From NCBI RefSeq assembly GCF_027924665.1, contig NZ_AP027043.1, positions 4,712,001-4,776,000 of the forward strand: DNA of 64,000 nt. The letters are read 5' to 3'. Below the pieces are notes generated by a model. The model ran no database searches, was not told the origin of the DNA, and saw nothing but the letters and a program-made list of their open reading frames with translations. Each line of letters opens with the position of its first letter. Position 1 is the first letter of the stretch. A program made the translations under genes and the position numbers. This document shows, one piece after another, positions 9,346 to 17,111 of this stretch. The DNA is from Flavobacterium sp. GSB-24 (lineage in GTDB: Bacteria; Bacteroidota; Bacteroidia; Flavobacteriales; Flavobacteriaceae).

Positions 9346-9353
9346 CAAATGTA
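9346..9353 (-). promoter_or_regulatory. putative -7 promoter element for aroC (TACATTTG)
   Basis: The reverse-strand reading TACATTTG matches TAnnTTTG and ends 17 bases before the aroC ATG, giving a short leader of about 10 bases. Confidence 0.55.
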
Positions 9354-9517
9354 AGTTTTATGAATTAAATTAAAAAATTTAAAACTGGTATTATTAACTA
9401 AACATTAAACCGATTAAAAATCACAATTTGGTAAAATTATCCGCTTTTTCATAACCTTTTGATAAAATAAAACCATTCAAAATTTCTTTCATTTGTAAAA
9501 CTTCAAATCAAGAAAAA

Positions 9518-10339
9518 TTGAAAAAAAGAAATGTCGAATTGGTCGTTCTTTCTGATGTCCATTTAGGAACTTACGGAAGTCATGCAAAAGAACTAAACAA
9601 CTATCTTTCAAGCATTAAACCCAAAACTTTAGTCTTAAACGGCGACATTATTGATGCTTGGCAGTTTCGTAAATCGTACTTCCCGAAAGCACATTTAAGA
9701 GTAATTCAGCGTATTATCGGAATGGCTTCTAAAGGAACAAAAGTGTATTATATTACTGGAAATCATGATGAAATACTTCGAAAATTCAGTGATATGAATA
9801 TGGGTAATTTTGCTTTGGTCGACAAATTAGTTTTAGAATTAGACGATAAAAAAGCATGGATTTTTCACGGAGATGTATTTGATGCCTCTGTGCAGCATTC
9901 AAAATGGATTGCAAAACTAGGCGGATTAGGTTATGATTATTTGATTCTAATAAACCGATTTGTAAATTGGTGTCTATCAAAGCTCGGGCGTGAACCTTAC
10001 TCTTTTTCTAAAAAAATAAAAGCAAGCGTAAAAAAAGCAGTTAAATTTATTTCTGATTTTGAAACTACTGCAACCGATTTAGCAATCGAAAAAAATTACG
10101 ATTACGTAATCTGCGGTCATATCCATGAACCAAAAATTATGACTAAGGAAAACAAACACGGCTCTACTTTATACCTTAATTCTGGCGATTGGGTAGAAAA
10201 CCTAACAGCTCTTGAATACCATAAAAAACGCTGGAAATTGTTCTCTTACAAAGCAGCTAATTTTGTTGAAGAAGAAAATCTTTTTGAAATGGAAGATATT
10301 TTAACTTCCCAATTAATATCTTCAATCATATTAAAATAA
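9518..10339 (+). CDS. LpxH-like calcineurin-type metallophosphoesterase
   Basis: Probable UDP-2,3-diacylglucosamine diphosphatase-type enzyme that splits the pyrophosphate of the lipid A precursor at the inner membrane. Metal-binding motifs appear in order: SDVHLGTYGSHA, LNGDIIDAWQF, TGNHDE, HGDVFDA and CGHIHEPK. The length is 273 residues. The only usable start is TTG at 9518 (MKKRNVELVV); the nearby ATG is out of frame. It could act on another nucleotide or phospholipid, because LpxH-like proteins in Bacteroidota are divergent. It stands alone between divergent aroC and the barrel protein gene. Confidence 0.8.
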   Translation: MKKRNVELVVLSDVHLGTYGSHAKELNNYLSSIKPKTLVLNGDIIDAWQFRKSYFPKAHLRVIQRIIGMASKGTKVYYITGNHDEILRKFSDMNMGNFALVDKLVLELDDKKAWIFHGDVFDASVQHSKWIAKLGGLGYDYLILINRFVNWCLSKLGREPYSFSKKIKASVKKAVKFISDFETTATDLAIEKNYDYVICGHIHEPKIMTKENKHGSTLYLNSGDWVENLTALEYHKKRWKLFSYKAANFVEEENLFEMEDILTSQLISSIILK

Positions 10340-10446
10340 CCTCACCAAAACCTATTTTTTAACAATTTTAAGAATCTTAATTTCGAAAATGTGAATTATA
10401 TAACAATTTTCAAAAATATTATACGTTCTGTATCTGACTGTAATTA

Positions 10447-10454
10447 TACATTTG
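10447..10454 (+). promoter_or_regulatory. putative -7 promoter element for the barrel protein gene (TACATTTG)
   Basis: TACATTTG matches TAnnTTTG, 23 bases before the ATG at 10478. The -33 side is only a weak TTCTG. Confidence 0.6.
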
Positions 10455-10477
10455 AAAAAAATTAATTAACCATTTTT

Positions 10478-10975
10478 ATGAAAAAGATCATTTTATCAGC
10501 CCTTATGCTTTTAGGATTAGCATTTACGGCTCAATCACAAGAAATTTCAAAACATGCGTTAGGGTTACGTTTAGGTGACAATAACGGTTTCGGAGGAGAA
10601 GTATCATACCAATTAGGATTGAACCAAAAAAACAGACTAGAATTTGATTTAGGCTGGAGAAACAGCAGAGATGTTGATGCTATCAAAGGAGTTGCCCTTT
10701 ACCAATGGGTTTGGAACATCGACGGAGGATTTAACTGGTACGCTGGTGTCGGTGGTGGAGTTGCTGCTTGGGATTATGACTATTACAATAATAATTTCAG
10801 ATATAATGACAGCGGAACTTATGTTTTCGCAGCAGGAGATATTGGTATCGAATATAGATTTAGTGAAGTGCCAATTACATTATCATTAGATGCTAGACCT
10901 GAAATTGGTTCAGGATACTATGATGATGACAATTTTGGATTTGACGTTGGTTTAGGTGTTAAATTCAGATTCTAA
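10478..10975 (+). CDS. small outer-membrane beta-barrel protein
   Basis: Secreted protein of 165 residues with a Sec signal peptide (KKIILSALMLLGLAFTAQSQ) and a glycine- and aromatic-rich body of alternating strands. It ends in VGLGVKFRF, the terminal Phe being typical of outer-membrane barrels recognised by BamA. This predicts a small 6-8 stranded barrel. No enzymatic motif is visible and the ligand is unknown. It has its own promoter and a strong terminator, so it is a single-gene unit. Confidence 0.85.
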   Translation: MKKIILSALMLLGLAFTAQSQEISKHALGLRLGDNNGFGGEVSYQLGLNQKNRLEFDLGWRNSRDVDAIKGVALYQWVWNIDGGFNWYAGVGGGVAAWDYDYYNNNFRYNDSGTYVFAAGDIGIEYRFSEVPITLSLDARPEIGSGYYDDDNFGFDVGLGVKFRF

Positions 10976-11006
10976 AATAAAAAATTAAAAAATAATTGTA
11001 AGAAGA

Positions 11007-11039
11007 AACCTGTCGTTTAAAGCGACAGGTTTTTTTTTA
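11007..11039 (+). terminator. strong intrinsic terminator
   Basis: AACCTGTCG and CGACAGGTT form a perfect 9-bp stem with a 7-base loop, followed by nine T. It ends the transcript of the barrel protein gene. Confidence 0.92.
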
Positions 11040-11150
11040 TTGATTAAAGTTTTTGTCAGGGTAAGCGAACTAGAAGCCCTTTCTACATCTTAAACCTTCG
11101 ACTTCACTCAGGATAACACTTAACTTAAAATAACAAAATCAAAGAATAAG

Positions 11151-11219
11151 TACTAAAGTTTAAGTACCAAACTCTAGTACTAATCACTAAGAACTATGAA
11201 CCAAGAACTAAAAAACTAA
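11151..11219. repeat. degenerate 7-base-period array
   Basis: The sequence can be cut into ten consecutive heptads in one phase, for example TACTAAA, TACCAAA, ACTAATC, ACTAAGA, ACTATGA, ACCAAGA, ACTAAAA. It fills the gap between two convergent genes, right up to the stop at 11220. Just before it (about 11090-11115) is a fragment reading CTTCGACTTCACTCAGGATA, probably a remnant of another intergenic repeat. Confidence 0.55.
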
Positions 11220-11642
11220 TTACTTAATAATAATCTCTTTCTTAGAATGAATTTTCACCACAGTGTAAGGATACGAAATCACCTGCATTGTCATTGCATC
11301 TTGCGCCGGGCTGTTTTCTTTTACAGTAATAATGATATTCTTATCTGTTTCTTCGACCTTTTCAACGTCTATAGAATAACCGCTTGTGTTTTTCTCCCCC
11401 ATATTCAAAATCACATAATTATAATCATGAACATTTGGATCCTTCATTTTATCAGCCAAAAGCGGATCGTTTTCAAGCATCTTAATCTCATTTGGTTCGG
11501 TCAAGATCTCAAAAAACTTAATATTACCGCCGCCGTCAGACTGCTTTGTCAAAACTTCGTACAAAGCATTTGAATTTTCAACTTTCTTAACACCGCACGA
11601 AACCAAAACAAAAATTGCTAAAACAGAAATTACTTTTTTCAT
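11220..11642 (-). CDS. lipoprotein with PrcB_C-like domain
   Basis: Probable outer-envelope lipoprotein of 140 residues. The lipobox is LVSCG after a hydrophobic signal (MKKVISVLAIFVLVSC). The C-terminal half has the GYSIDVEKV strand followed by the closing strand YPYTVVKI, resembling the PrcB_C domain of protease-associated proteins. That match is by pattern only. It lies 16 bases downstream of bshA in the same direction and is probably co-transcribed. No catalytic residues are evident. Confidence 0.7.
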   Translation of the reverse strand: MKKVISVLAIFVLVSCGVKKVENSNALYEVLTKQSDGGGNIKFFEILTEPNEIKMLENDPLLADKMKDPNVHDYNYVILNMGEKNTSGYSIDVEKVEETDKNIIITVKENSPAQDAMTMQVISYPYTVVKIHSKKEIIIK

Positions 11643-11658
11643 TTATCCTTATTAAAAA

Positions 11659-12804
11659 TTAATGCTTTTCATATTTATAATCATCAACAGCTTTTTGGTA
11701 CAAAGCCTCATACTTAGGCAGAATGTTTTTAATATCAAATTTTCTTGCCACTTCCAGCGCATTTGCCTTAAACTGACTCAATACCGCATCATCTCTTAAA
11801 ATTTTAAGAGCATTTTCGGCCATTTCTTCAACATTTCCAACGTTGCTTAAATATCCAGAAAAACCATCAAAATTTACCTCAGGCAAACCTCCAGAATTAC
11901 TAGAGATTACTGGTACGCCGCAAGCCATTGCTTCCAAAGCAGCCAAACCAAAGCTTTCTGTTTCTGAAGGAAGCAGAAATAAGTCTGTCATGCACAAAAT
12001 TTTATCAATTTCGTGGCTGTTTCCAAAGAAAATAACTTTGTCTAAAATTCCCAGTTCCTGACATAAAATCTCTGCTTTTTCCTTCTCAGGTCCGTCACCC
12101 ACCATCATTAACTTAGCTGGAATTTCTTTTTGGATACTATAAAATATCTTAATAATATCCGGAATACGTTTTACCTTTCTAAAGTTACTGATATGCGTAA
12201 TAATTCTCTCGTTTTCATTTGCCATAACGTAACGATGACAAGGCGCAGTTGGATCTTTTTTAACCTTATCCAATTCAATAAAATTCGGAATTACTTTAAT
12301 TTTATTCTTAATCTTAAATAATTTCAAAGTATCATCTTTCAAACTCTGCGAAACCGAAGTCACATAATCCGATTTATTAATGCTAAAAGTTACGGCAGGT
12401 TTATAAAAAGGATGATTTCCAACCAAAGTAATATCTGTTCCGTGAAGCGTAGTAATCATAGGAAGATTAATTCCCTCATTTTTAAGCATTTGTTTTGCCA
12501 TATAACCCGCATACGCGTGAGGGATAGCATAATGCACGTGAAGAAGTTCAATTTTGTACAACTTCACCATGTCAACCAATTTACTTGACAAGGCTAATTC
12601 GTACGGCTGATAATGAAACAATGGATATTCCGGAACATTTACTTCGTGATAATGGACATTCGGATTTAAAAGTGCCAGTCTTACCGGCTGACTGTATGTG
12701 ATAAAATGTATTTCGTGTCCTCTTCTGGCTAATTCGAGACCTAACTCTGTGGCTACTACACCACTACCTCCAAAAGTAGGATAACAAACAATTGCTATTT
12801 TCAT
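11659..12804 (-). CDS. bshA: N-acetyl-alpha-D-glucosaminyl L-malate synthase (bacillithiol)
   Basis: GT4-family glycosyltransferase that joins N-acetylglucosamine from UDP-GlcNAc to L-malate, the first step of bacillithiol synthesis. The N-terminus has the BshA-type GGSGVVATELGLELARRGHE, followed by HVHYAIPHAYAGY and the acceptor-side TTLHGTDITLVG. The C-terminal GT-B domain has PSETESFGLAALEAMACG, where Glu residues hold the nucleotide sugar. The length of 381 residues is standard. It is not near the exopolysaccharide locus, which supports BshA over a polysaccharide role. A TAnnTTTG promoter lies 29-36 bases upstream. bshB and bshC are not in the window. Confidence 0.92.
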   Translation of the reverse strand: MKIAIVCYPTFGGSGVVATELGLELARRGHEIHFITYSQPVRLALLNPNVHYHEVNVPEYPLFHYQPYELALSSKLVDMVKLYKIELLHVHYAIPHAYAGYMAKQMLKNEGINLPMITTLHGTDITLVGNHPFYKPAVTFSINKSDYVTSVSQSLKDDTLKLFKIKNKIKVIPNFIELDKVKKDPTAPCHRYVMANENERIITHISNFRKVKRIPDIIKIFYSIQKEIPAKLMMVGDGPEKEKAEILCQELGILDKVIFFGNSHEIDKILCMTDLFLLPSETESFGLAALEAMACGVPVISSNSGGLPEVNFDGFSGYLSNVGNVEEMAENALKILRDDAVLSQFKANALEVARKFDIKNILPKYEALYQKAVDDYKYEKH

Positions 12805-12832
12805 GGATTAAATTTAATTCTACGAAATTACT

Positions 12833-12840
12833 CAAAAATA
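12833..12840 (-). promoter_or_regulatory. putative -7 promoter element for bshA (TATTTTTG)
   Basis: On the reverse strand TATTTTTG matches TAnnTTTG and ends 29 bases before the bshA ATG. No convincing -33 element is visible. Confidence 0.55.
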
Positions 12841-12945
12841 GCGTTCAATTAAGCTTTTAAATTGTTAGATTTTTGACAAAATTAGATTAATTCTAGTTAA
12901 TAAATATTTTTAGCAGCACCACAATATCTGCAAAAAAGACCAGTA

Positions 12946-13016
12946 GTCCCGCTGTCCGTTAAATCTTTTCCTTGCTAAAGAAGCAAGAAAAAGGATATCA
13001 CTTCCATCGGGGCTAG
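12946..13016. repeat. imperfect palindromic intergenic element
   Basis: The stretch opens with CCCGCT and closes with CGGGGC. Inside, ATCTTTTCCTTGC and GCAAGAAAAAGGAT form an imperfect stem around TAAAGAA. It lies in the 417-base gap between bshA and the next gene. Nested stems of this sort look like a dispersed repeat or a decayed small mobile element. Only one copy is in the window, so this is inference. Confidence 0.5.
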
Positions 13017-13054
13017 AATAGACGTTTTGGTTTTCATAAGAAGTGCAGTATGAC

Positions 13055-13089
13055 AATCTTTGTCAAAGTTCAAAACTTTGACAAAGATT
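13055..13089. repeat. perfect 16-bp inverted repeat
   Basis: AATCTTTGTCAAAGTT and AACTTTGACAAAGATT are exact reverse complements separated by CAA. The core TTTGTCAAAGT recurs at about 31690 inside another palindromic element. There is no T run, so it is not an intrinsic terminator. Confidence 0.7.
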
Positions 13090-13110
13090 AATCCCTAAGT
13101 TTTAGGAAAA

Positions 13111-13145
13111 CTTGAAACCTTAAACCTTAAACCTTAAACTTGAAA
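13111..13145. repeat. 7-base tandem array
   Basis: Five units of exactly seven bases: CTTGAAA, then three copies of CCTTAAA, then CTTGAAA again. It lies between bshA and the terminator of the next reverse gene. Confidence 0.75.
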
Positions 13146-13167
13146 CAATTTAAACTAATGAAATAAA

Positions 13168-13200
13168 AAAAAGGCACAAAACCGAAGTTTCATGCCTTTT
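13168..13200 (-). terminator. terminator downstream of 13222-13704
   Basis: An AAAGGCA stem pairs with TGCCTTT, with inner AAAC/GTTT pairing. On the reverse strand it runs into a T stretch. It lies 22 bases after the stop of the gene at 13222. Confidence 0.65.
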
Positions 13201-13221
13201 CAAATCTTATAAAATTTCTTT

Positions 13222-13704
13222 TTAGAAAAATCTGCTATGCCAGCTGTCGGCAGCAGGAACTTCCCAAGATTCGTTGAACTCTTCGATATTGTTAACCAGA
13301 TTATTAAAAACAATCGTATTCTCAGAAACCGATTTATCTTTTACCATCTTCTTAAAGTCGATCAATGGTTTATGTGCAATATGTTCTCCAAGTTTAAAAG
13401 TAACGTTCATTTTATCTAACAAATCAACATTATATTTTTTCTCCAAACTTTGGATAAATTCTACCGAACTATCGATAGAACAACCCGTCGCAGCCTGCAC
13501 ATCTTGATTAACAGCCAATATGATAAATCGATTGTATTTTAGTAAAAAAGAAGCTTCAAGACTTGTTCCGTGTGCGGCCCATTGTTCCACAAAAGCTTTT
13601 AAGTCTGTTTCGATTTCAGAAAACTCTTCCTCAGAAAATTTTCTGTTCGATTGATAAATCCAAACTCTGGATTCACCAGGTAAATTTTCAAAAGGTATAT
13701 ACAT
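13222..13704 (-). CDS. conserved hypothetical protein (no ATPase motifs)
   Basis: A 160-residue soluble protein beginning MYIPFENLPGESRVWIYQSN. As far as recalled, relatives in flavobacteria are often labelled ABC transporter ATPase, but there is no Walker A, signature or Walker B motif here, so that label is not supported. Visible features are an acidic first third, two Cys-containing or aromatic strands in the middle (AVNQDVQAATGCSID) and a conserved-looking end WEVPAADSWHSRFF. It is the last gene of a reverse-strand run after the iron-sulfur genes and has its own terminator. The function is unknown. Confidence 0.8.
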   Translation of the reverse strand: MYIPFENLPGESRVWIYQSNRKFSEEEFSEIETDLKAFVEQWAAHGTSLEASFLLKYNRFIILAVNQDVQAATGCSIDSSVEFIQSLEKKYNVDLLDKMNVTFKLGEHIAHKPLIDFKKMVKDKSVSENTIVFNNLVNNIEEFNESWEVPAADSWHSRFF

Positions 13705-13709
13705 TTTTA

Positions 13710-13821
13710 ATTTTAGATTTTAGATTGTTGATTTTAGATCTGTTTCAAGACTCAAGATTCAAGTTTAAGGTTTCATGTTCAGTTAAAAACTTAGCATCTT
13801 AGCACCTTAGAATCTTAGACC
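13710..13821. repeat. degenerate 7- then 8-base-period array
   Basis: From 13710 the bases fall into heptads (ATTTTAG twice, ATTGTTG, ATTTTAG, later TTCAAGA, CTCAAGA, TTCAAGT). From 13790 they fall into octads CTTAGCAT, CTTAGCAC, CTTAGAAT, CTTAGACC. It fills the gap between two same-direction genes. Confidence 0.55.
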
Positions 13822-13827
13822 CTTTTT

Positions 13828-14619
13828 TTACAAATCCTGCGCATTAGCAATTAACTCCGCAACGTCCATTACTTTTACCTCGCCCTCTTTATGTGCATGT
13901 TTAATTCCGTCTGTTAACATCGTATTACAGAACGGACATCCTGCTGCAATAATATCAGGCTGTACTTCTAAAGCATCTTCTGTACGAAGCACGTTTACTT
14001 CCTTATTTCCAGGTTCGGCATCTTTAAACATTTGAGCACCACCTGCTCCACAACATAAACCATTTGATTTAGAACGCTTCATTTCGACTAATTCGACGTC
14101 TAATTTCTCAATTAAATCCCTAGGAGCTTCGTAAACTTTATTAGCTCTTCCTAAATAACAAGGATCATGAAAAGTTATTTTTTTTCCTTTAAATTGTCCG
14201 CCTTCAACAGTTAATCTTCCATCATCAATTAATGATTTCAAAAATTCTGTATGATGAATTACCTCGTAAGTACCTCCTAATTCTGGGTATTCATTTTTTA
14301 AAGTATTAAAACAATGCGGGCAAGCAGTAACAATTTTTTTTGCTTCGTAGGCGTTCAAAACCTCAATATTCATCATGGCCTGCATTTGAAACAAAAATTC
14401 GTTTCCAGCTCTTTTTGCAGGATCACCAGTACAGCTTTCTTCTGTACCCAAAACCGCAAAAGAAACATTGGTACGATTTAAAATTCGTACAAACGCTTTA
14501 GTAATTTTTTTTGCTCTATCATCAAAACTTCCTGCACAACCCACCCAAAACAAAACTTCTGGCTGTTTTCCTTCGGCAAGCATCTCTGCCATTGTTGGCA
14601 CTACTAAACTTTCTGACAT
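13828..14619 (-). CDS. CCG-domain iron-sulfur protein, HdrB/GlpC-like
   Basis: A 263-residue soluble protein with two cysteine-rich CCG-type modules, as in the catalytic subunit of heterodisulfide reductase and in GlpC/LutA-type oxidoreductases. The first module has a C near VGCAGS, a variant SCTGD in place of the usual CCG, and ACPHCFN. The second is complete: HDPCYLGR, LCCGAGGA and AGCPFCNTML. Such modules hold an unusual [4Fe-4S] cluster that handles thiols or passes electrons. It follows the membrane ferredoxin-like gene (14749) by 129 bases in the same direction and probably works with it at the membrane. The substrate is unknown. Confidence 0.85.
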   Translation of the reverse strand: MSESLVVPTMAEMLAEGKQPEVLFWVGCAGSFDDRAKKITKAFVRILNRTNVSFAVLGTEESCTGDPAKRAGNEFLFQMQAMMNIEVLNAYEAKKIVTACPHCFNTLKNEYPELGGTYEVIHHTEFLKSLIDDGRLTVEGGQFKGKKITFHDPCYLGRANKVYEAPRDLIEKLDVELVEMKRSKSNGLCCGAGGAQMFKDAEPGNKEVNVLRTEDALEVQPDIIAAGCPFCNTMLTDGIKHAHKEGEVKVMDVAELIANAQDL

Positions 14620-14748
14620 CTTCTTTTGTTGTTAAATCGGTTAATCGTTTATTTGGTTAATCGTACTCTTTACTATAACCTACTAAAAACCTCAAATATT
14701 TTAAAATTGATAAACAGCTAAAACAATTAACCGTTTAAACAATACATT

Positions 14749-16089
14749 CTAATTCTCGTTTTTCCAATTTAATCGGTCTTGCTGACTGTACTGCCAAGGT
14801 GCACCGTTATTTTCTATATTGGTCATCATGGCATTCAGCGACATTGGCGCAGCACTCTGCTCCATAACCAAATAACGACGCATATCCATAATAATAGACA
14901 ATGGGCTTATGTTTACTGGACATTCTTCCACACATGCGTTACAAGATGTACAAGCCCATAATTCTTCTGGAGTAATATAATCATTTAAAAGTGTCTTGTT
15001 ATCTGGAACAAAAACACCTTTGTTAGCATCTATATTTTTACCAACTTCAGTTAAACGATCTCTTGTATCCATCATAATTTTACGAGGAGACAATTTTTTA
15101 CCTGTTTGATTTGCAGGGCAAGAAGAAGTACAACGTCCGCATTCTGTACAAGTATAAGCGTTTAACAACTGAACCCAGTTTAAATCCTGAACATCACTTG
15201 CTCCAAATTTAGCCGGAGCAGCATTCTCATCAGCAGGCGGTGCAGCAGCAAACGGATCTGCATTTGGATCCATCATTAATTTAACCTCTTTTGTAACCGA
15301 TTCTAAATTATCAAACTGACCTTCTGGTTTCAAGTTTGCAAAATAGGTATTTGGAAAAGCTAAAAGAATGTGTAAATGCTTTGAGAAGTATAAATAGTTC
15401 ATAAAAACTAAAATACCAGCAATGTGCAGCCACCAGAAAACTTCGAATAAAAGACCTACCAATTCATTAGACGAACCATTAAAAATTGGTGCAATAAACT
15501 GACTTATTGGATAACTTCCTGCTTTATGAAAATGTGAATAACCGCCTGGAACATTTTGTAAATGCAAATCGGCAGCATTCATTAATAAAAACAAAATCAT
15601 TAAAACGGTCTCAAAATACAGAATGTAATTGGCATCGCTTTTTGGAAATCCAGTTAAATCTGAATGTATAAAACGTTTCAATCTGATAAAATTTCTTCTG
15701 ATCCAGAAAACTGTGACAGCAAAAATTACCAATATTGCCAATATTTCGAATGAAGCAATTAAAACATCATAAACAACACCCAAATATGGTGCAAAAATTC
15801 TATGTGTCCCAAAAAGTCCATCTATAATGATTTCTAATAATTCGATATTAATTATTATGAAACCAACATATACAAAGATATGAAGTATTCCTGCTACAGG
15901 GCGTCTCACCATTTTTGACTGCCCAAGAGCAATCAATGCCATGTTTTTCCAACGAGCTTTAGGATTATCTTTTCGATCTATATCAACTCCCAAATTAATA
16001 TTTCGGATGATTTTTTTTACGCTCGCTGCAAAAAAACCGAAACCTACTATAAGAAGTATCGCGAATAAAATATTATCTAAATAACTCAT
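14749..16089 (-). CDS. membrane [4Fe-4S] protein, HdrE/NarI-like fused to dicluster ferredoxin
   Basis: The 446-residue protein has five or so membrane helices in the first 250 residues, with His residues placed as in b-haem NarI/HdrE subunits (GILHIFVYVGF, FWWLHIAGI, SKHLHILL). A Pro/Ala-rich linker follows, then a dicluster ferredoxin domain with CTECGRCTSSCP and CTSCNACVEECP. This predicts electron transfer between the menaquinone pool and the partner CCG protein at 13828. It starts 6 bases after mlaD. Relatives serve hydroxyacid, glycerol-3-phosphate or thiol/disulfide conversion; which one applies here is open. Confidence 0.87.
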   Translation of the reverse strand: MSYLDNILFAILLIVGFGFFAASVKKIIRNINLGVDIDRKDNPKARWKNMALIALGQSKMVRRPVAGILHIFVYVGFIIINIELLEIIIDGLFGTHRIFAPYLGVVYDVLIASFEILAILVIFAVTVFWIRRNFIRLKRFIHSDLTGFPKSDANYILYFETVLMILFLLMNAADLHLQNVPGGYSHFHKAGSYPISQFIAPIFNGSSNELVGLLFEVFWWLHIAGILVFMNYLYFSKHLHILLAFPNTYFANLKPEGQFDNLESVTKEVKLMMDPNADPFAAAPPADENAAPAKFGASDVQDLNWVQLLNAYTCTECGRCTSSCPANQTGKKLSPRKIMMDTRDRLTEVGKNIDANKGVFVPDNKTLLNDYITPEELWACTSCNACVEECPVNISPLSIIMDMRRYLVMEQSAAPMSLNAMMTNIENNGAPWQYSQQDRLNWKNEN

Positions 16090-16095
16090 TTATAA

Positions 16096-17061
16096 TTATT
16101 TTTTATCAGTTGAGTTTGTTTCTTCTGCTGGTGCTACGTATGGTTTATTTTTCTTTCCGAAAAGAGAAACATTTACATAACGAGTTGGGTAAAGACGTAC
16201 ATCTTGCAACAACAATTCAAGCTCTTTTGAAGTTTTAGCCAAGTTGTTATACAATGCATCGTCATTCAATAATTTACCAGCTGTGCCTTTACCAGAATTT
16301 AAGTTATTCATTAAACCATCAACTTTTGCCAAAGCCTGATTAAGATTACGTACTGTTTTTCCTAAATCTGCTTTGTTTAAAGAATCTGATATTTTGTTAA
16401 AGTTACCTGATATTTTATTCAAGTTTGTCACAACGCTGCTAATTTGGCCTTTATTGGTATCCAAAATATTGTTAAGGCTTCCAGAAGCTCTATGAAACTG
16501 CTCCATAGTCTGGCTTAACTCAGCAATTGTTTTCTTTAGGTTTTCTTGTGTAGTTTTATCTAAAGTATTGTTTAAACCTGTAACTAGAACATCGATATTA
16601 ACCAGCATTTTATCTAGTTTTTGCTGAATTGGTTCAATTTTTCCGCCTAAAGATTCCGTCAATCCAAGCTCTACAGTAGAAGTTAGTTTCTGCCCATCTT
16701 CTGCTAATTCTTTATCAGCAAAATTTGGAACAATCTTAATTTGTTTACCTCCAATTAAACTTGGAGAATAAATTGCAGCTACGCTTGATTTCGAAACTGG
16801 AAAATCAGTTTTAAGCTGAAGCTCAACTAATAATTTACCTGTTACTTCATCAATAGTAATTTTATTTACTTTACCAACAGCAAGTCCGTTAAGTGTTACT
16901 GGAGCTGATGGTGATAAATCTTCAACGTTATCATATTCAGCATATAATACTTTATAATTTGTAAAAAGATCTCTGCCTTTTAAAAAACTATAACCCCAAA
17001 TAAATAATAAAATCGATGCGATGACTAATATAGCCGTTTTAATTTCTCTTGTTAGTTTCAA
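16096..17061 (-). CDS. MlaD family MCE protein (lipid transport)
   Basis: Single-span periplasmic protein of the mammalian-cell-entry family, thought to form a ring that carries phospholipids between the membranes. The N-terminal helix is at about residues 8-24. The MCE domain follows (about 35-115) with YDNVEDLSPSAPVTLNGL and SPSLIGGKQIKI, then a long coiled coil with Asn/Leu heptads (about 140-270), ending in LYPTRYVNVSLFGKK. The length is 321 residues. No mlaE or mlaF is in the window. It lies between the amidase gene (50 bases upstream) and the iron-sulfur membrane gene, in one reverse run. Confidence 0.9.
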   Translation of the reverse strand: MKLTREIKTAILVIASILLFIWGYSFLKGRDLFTNYKVLYAEYDNVEDLSPSAPVTLNGLAVGKVNKITIDEVTGKLLVELQLKTDFPVSKSSVAAIYSPSLIGGKQIKIVPNFADKELAEDGQKLTSTVELGLTESLGGKIEPIQQKLDKMLVNIDVLVTGLNNTLDKTTQENLKKTIAELSQTMEQFHRASGSLNNILDTNKGQISSVVTNLNKISGNFNKISDSLNKADLGKTVRNLNQALAKVDGLMNNLNSGKGTAGKLLNDDALYNNLAKTSKELELLLQDVRLYPTRYVNVSLFGKKNKPYVAPAEETNSTDKK

Positions 17062-17111
17062 AATTCTAAGTGTTTATACAAAATTAATATAAATATTCGA
17101 ACTTACGCTTA

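Noticed and set aside
11659..12804. Polysaccharide glycosyltransferase
   Set aside because: The N-terminal motifs are of the BshA type and it is 32 kb away from the exopolysaccharide locus.
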